The notes under the pieces: generated by a model | Told to the model about the DNA's origin: nothing | Seen by the model: the letters and a program-made list of their open reading frames with translations, nothing else | Databases searched by the model: none | Assembly: GCA_036518215.1 (NCBI GenBank) | Contig: DATDNP010000028.1 | Coordinates: forward strand, 1-24,995 | DNA from: CF-39 sp036518215 | GTDB lineage: Bacteria > Chloroflexota > Limnocylindria > P2-11E | Direction: 5' to 3' | DNA length: 24,995 nucleotides | Part shown: piece by piece, positions 22,800 through 24,995 of the stretch | Position numbering within the stretch: the first letter of the stretch is position 1 | Layout: each line of letters starts with the position of its first letter | Made by a program: the position numbers and the translations under genes

Positions 22800-22823
22800 C
22801 GAGCGCCCTCGGGCGCTCGTTTT
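22800..22823 (+). promoter_or_regulatory. Terminator-like hairpin in the secD leader
   Basis: CGAGCGCC, loop CTCG, GGCGCTCG and TTTT, then CA and GGAAGGGG before the start codon. Like the topA leader hairpin, it sits downstream of its promoter and just upstream of the ribosome site. It may also terminate readthrough from pyrF-tatA. Confidence 0.6.
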
Positions 22824-22847
22824 CACGCTCGGAAGGGGAACTGCTCG

Positions 22848-24200
22848 TTGGGTCGTCTCGGTCCTTGGCTCATCGGCATCATCGCGGTGCTCGCGGTCTT
22901 CATCGACATCCCGAAGCACCAGTTCTCGTTCCCGTTCAACTGCCCGGGCATCTGCTTCAACTTCGCCGGCATCCGGGTCGACCAGGAGATCAAGACGCAC
23001 CTCGGCCTCGACCTGCAGGGCGGCACGCAGCTCATCCTCCAGATGCAGACGGACAAGCTGCCGCCGGGCACGACGACGCCGCTCGCGGATCTGCAGACGC
23101 AGGCGATCACCGTCATCGACCGCCGCATCAACAGTCTCGGCGTGTCCGAGCCCGTCATCCAGGGACTCGGTGACGACAAGATCCTCGTGCAGCTCCCCGG
23201 TGTCGCCGACATCAAGCAGGCGAACGATGTCGTCACGCAGCAGGCCTTCCTCGAGATCAAGGTGCCGGACAAGGACCACCCCGGCCAGTACGTTTCGCTC
23301 AACCCGCCGCTCACCGGCGCGAACCTGAAGCCGACGTACGTCACCTTCCAGAACGGCACGGAGCCCGTGGTGAACTTCGAGTTCGGCGCGCCCGACGACC
23401 AGCGCTGGATCGACCTCTCGAAGCAGTACGTCGGTCAGCAGGTGCAGATCACGCTCGATGGGAAGCAGATCTCCGCGCCCGTCGTGCAGGTCGTCTTCAC
23501 CTCCGGCAAGGGCGTCATCCAGGGCAACTTCACGACGCAGTCGGCGAAAGAGCTCTCGCTCCTCCTGAACTCCGGTGCGCTGCCGGTCCCGCTGCAGGTG
23601 ATCCAGTCGAACCGCGTCGAGCCGACGCTCGGTCAGGAATCCGTGCAGCGCTCGCTCGTCGCCGGCGCCATCGGACTGCTCCTCGTCGCGTTCTTCATGA
23701 TCGCGTACTACCGCCTGCCGGGCGCGCTCGCGGTGCTCGCGCTCCTCTTCTACACGGCGCTCACGTACGCGATCTTCCGGATCATCCCGGTGACGCTCAC
23801 GCTCGCCGGCGTCGCCGGCTTCATCCTCTCGATCGGCATGGCCGTCGACGCGAACGTGCTCACCTTCGAGCGGCTCAAGGAAGAGCTGCGTTCCGGCAAG
23901 TCCCTCCGCAACGCGGTCGAGGCGGGTCGCGTCCGCGCGTTCCCCTCGATCCTGTACTCGAACCTCGCGACGATCCTCACCGCCGGCATCCTGTTCTGGT
24001 TCGGGACCGGCACGGTGAAGGGCTTCGCGCTCACGCTCGCGATCGGTGTCGCGGTGTCGTTCTTCACCGCCGTGATCGTGACGCAGATGCTCCTGCACGC
24101 GGCGATCGAGGTGCAGTCGCTCCGGCAGCGCCGCTTCTACGGCGTCGAAGAGCGACCCGTCGAAGGACGCGGCAGCGCGCCCGCGCCGGTGGTGGGCTAG
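22848..24200 (+). CDS. secD: Protein translocase subunit SecD
   Basis: The 450-residue SecD has a first membrane helix (WLIGIIAVLAVFIDI), the conserved LGLDLQGGTQLIL (DLQGG at 55-59), a periplasmic P1 domain (about 70-260) and five C-terminal helices starting at LVAGAIGLLLVAFFMIAYY. These include ILSIGMAVDANVLTFERLKEEL and ALTLAIGVAVSFFTAVIVTQMLL. With SecF it uses the proton-motive force to complete Sec-dependent export. It is on the short side, lacking the larger P1 insertions of proteobacterial SecD. The start is TTG 22848 with GGAAGGGG nine bases upstream; the hydrophobic helix begins seven residues in, so no better start exists. secF begins immediately after its stop. Expression is likely shaped by the leader hairpin. 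Confidence 0.96.
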   Translation: MGRLGPWLIGIIAVLAVFIDIPKHQFSFPFNCPGICFNFAGIRVDQEIKTHLGLDLQGGTQLILQMQTDKLPPGTTTPLADLQTQAITVIDRRINSLGVSEPVIQGLGDDKILVQLPGVADIKQANDVVTQQAFLEIKVPDKDHPGQYVSLNPPLTGANLKPTYVTFQNGTEPVVNFEFGAPDDQRWIDLSKQYVGQQVQITLDGKQISAPVVQVVFTSGKGVIQGNFTTQSAKELSLLLNSGALPVPLQVIQSNRVEPTLGQESVQRSLVAGAIGLLLVAFFMIAYYRLPGALAVLALLFYTALTYAIFRIIPVTLTLAGVAGFILSIGMAVDANVLTFERLKEELRSGKSLRNAVEAGRVRAFPSILYSNLATILTAGILFWFGTGTVKGFALTLAIGVAVSFFTAVIVTQMLLHAAIEVQSLRQRRFYGVEERPVEGRGSAPAPVVG

Positions 24201-24995
24201 GTGCTGAAGGTCGTCGAGCGCAAGTGGTGGTACTTCGCCCTGTCCGGCGTGCTCATCGTCCCGGGGCTCATCTTCCTGCTCATGGGTGGGCTGAAGCCGG
24301 GCATCGAGTTCAAGGGTGGGACGCTCCTCGACGTGACCTTCGCGGGGAATCCGCCCGCCGTGAGCGAGGTCCACGACGTCATGTCGTCGCTCGGCCGCGG
24401 CGAGGCGCTCGTGCAGGCGGCCGAAGGCGGGCGCATCGAGGTCCGGACGTTCGAGATGACGCCCGAGGACATCACGAAGACCACGACGGCGCTGCAGGAC
24501 AAGTTCGGCGCGAACACGAAGGTGGACGCGTCCGTCGTCAGCGCGTCGTTCAGTGGCGAGCTCATCCAGGATGCCGTGAAATCGATCGTCCTCGCGTCGA
24601 TCCTCATCGTGCTGCTCATCGCGTGGGCGTTCCGTAACTTCGGGTGGGCCGCGTTCCGCTACGGGATCGCCGCCATCATCGCGCTGCTCCATGACGCGGC
24701 GGTCGTCCTCGGGCTCTTCGCCGTCCTCGGCTTCTTCTTCAACGTCGAGATCGACAGCCTCTTCGTGACCGCGGTGCTCACGATCATCGGCTTCTCGGTG
24801 CACGACACGATCGTCGTGTTCGACCGAATTCGCGAGAACCTGCGGCTGAACCCCGGCGAGGCGCTCAATCCCGTCATCAACTTCTCGATCATGCAGACGA
24901 TGACGCGTTCCGTGATCACGTCGCTCACCGTCGTCTTCACGCTCCTCGCGCTCTTCCTCTTCGGCGGCTTCTCGATGCGCAACTTCGCCCTCGCC
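24201..24995 (+). CDS. secF: Protein translocase subunit SecF, 3' end cut by the window
   Basis: The visible 265 residues run open to the window end. Reading from GTG 24201, directly after the secD stop, gives the first helix WWYFALSGVLIVPGLIFLLM, then PGIEFKGGTLLDV (Gly39-Gly40), a small P1 domain (to about residue 110), SIVLASILIVLLIAWAF, ALLHDAAVVLGLFAVLG and TIIGFSVHDTIVVFDRIREN. The last two are the conserved SecF transmembrane motifs. The end (SLTVVFTLLALFLFGGF) belongs to the fifth helix, so probably only the final helix and tail are missing. The usual DFTGG motif is EFKGG here. It forms the SecDF complex in the membrane; the zero-base junction with secD implies coupled translation. 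Confidence 0.94.
   Translation, partial: MLKVVERKWWYFALSGVLIVPGLIFLLMGGLKPGIEFKGGTLLDVTFAGNPPAVSEVHDVMSSLGRGEALVQAAEGGRIEVRTFEMTPEDITKTTTALQDKFGANTKVDASVVSASFSGELIQDAVKSIVLASILIVLLIAWAFRNFGWAAFRYGIAAIIALLHDAAVVLGLFAVLGFFFNVEIDSLFVTAVLTIIGFSVHDTIVVFDRIRENLRLNPGEALNPVINFSIMQTMTRSVITSLTVVFTLLALFLFGGFSMRNFALA

Noticed and set aside
22792..23328. ATG 22792 frame covering the secD leader hairpin and overlapping secD
   Set aside because: The ATG is two bases after the -10 hexamer, so probably not transcribed; the product is Ser/Arg-rich and is a shadow of secD.
22197..24803. An 868-residue open frame on the minus strand across pyrF, tatA, secD and secF
   Set aside because: Composition is almost only Arg, Glu, Asp, Val and Leu, as expected opposite GC-rich genes. 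It is antisense to four well-supported genes and shows no domain motif.

Overview
The window is about 25 kb of very GC-rich, tightly packed bacterial DNA. No stretch over 300 bases lacks a gene, and I see no rRNA, tRNA, CRISPR array, insertion sequence, integrase or phage gene. Many genes start with GTG or TTG, neighbours often overlap by 1, 4 or 8 bases, and several starts follow a -10-like hexamer so closely that the mRNA would be leaderless. The gene content (a FemAB pair beside murE, phnDCE, a TolB-like propeller protein, a short SecD plus separate SecF) fits an uncultured high-GC Gram-positive-like lineage. My best guess is Chloroflexota, with an actinobacterial-type lineage as the alternative. 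This rests on gene style and protein flavour only, not on a marker search.

Layout. 88-2185 (+): an OsmC-family protein, a MetE C-terminal-type methionine synthase and YraN. 2189-3628 (-): a multi-membrane-span glycosyltransferase convergent with yraN. 3712-7843 (+): comM, dprA and an S9 prolyl-oligopeptidase-type peptidase. 7840-8472 (-): a YiiX-like permuted papain-fold protein. 8538-11278 (+): a small alpha/beta hydrolase, trpS and a mannose-1-phosphate guanylyltransferase, ending in an intrinsic terminator. 11346-18783 (+): topA, two FemAB-like transferases, murE, a P-loop kinase and a TolB-like propeller protein, all overlapping or nearly touching. 18780-21586 (-): a phosphonate/phosphate-type ABC importer (phnD, phnC, phnE). 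21637-24995 (+): pyrF, a TatA/B protein, secD and a 3'-truncated secF.

How the genes fit together. topA-femAB-femAB-murE links cell-wall precursor synthesis with probable interpeptide-bridge synthesis. yraN-comM-dprA resembles a widespread DNA-uptake/processing neighbourhood, here interrupted by an inverted glycosyltransferase. tatA and secDF form an export block. No novel defence or mobile system is visible. The most interesting material is regulatory: terminator-like hairpins placed just after the topA and secD promoters, a near-palindromic -10 apparently shared by phnD and pyrF, repeated leaderless-type promoters, and a possible AUA start codon for the first femAB gene.
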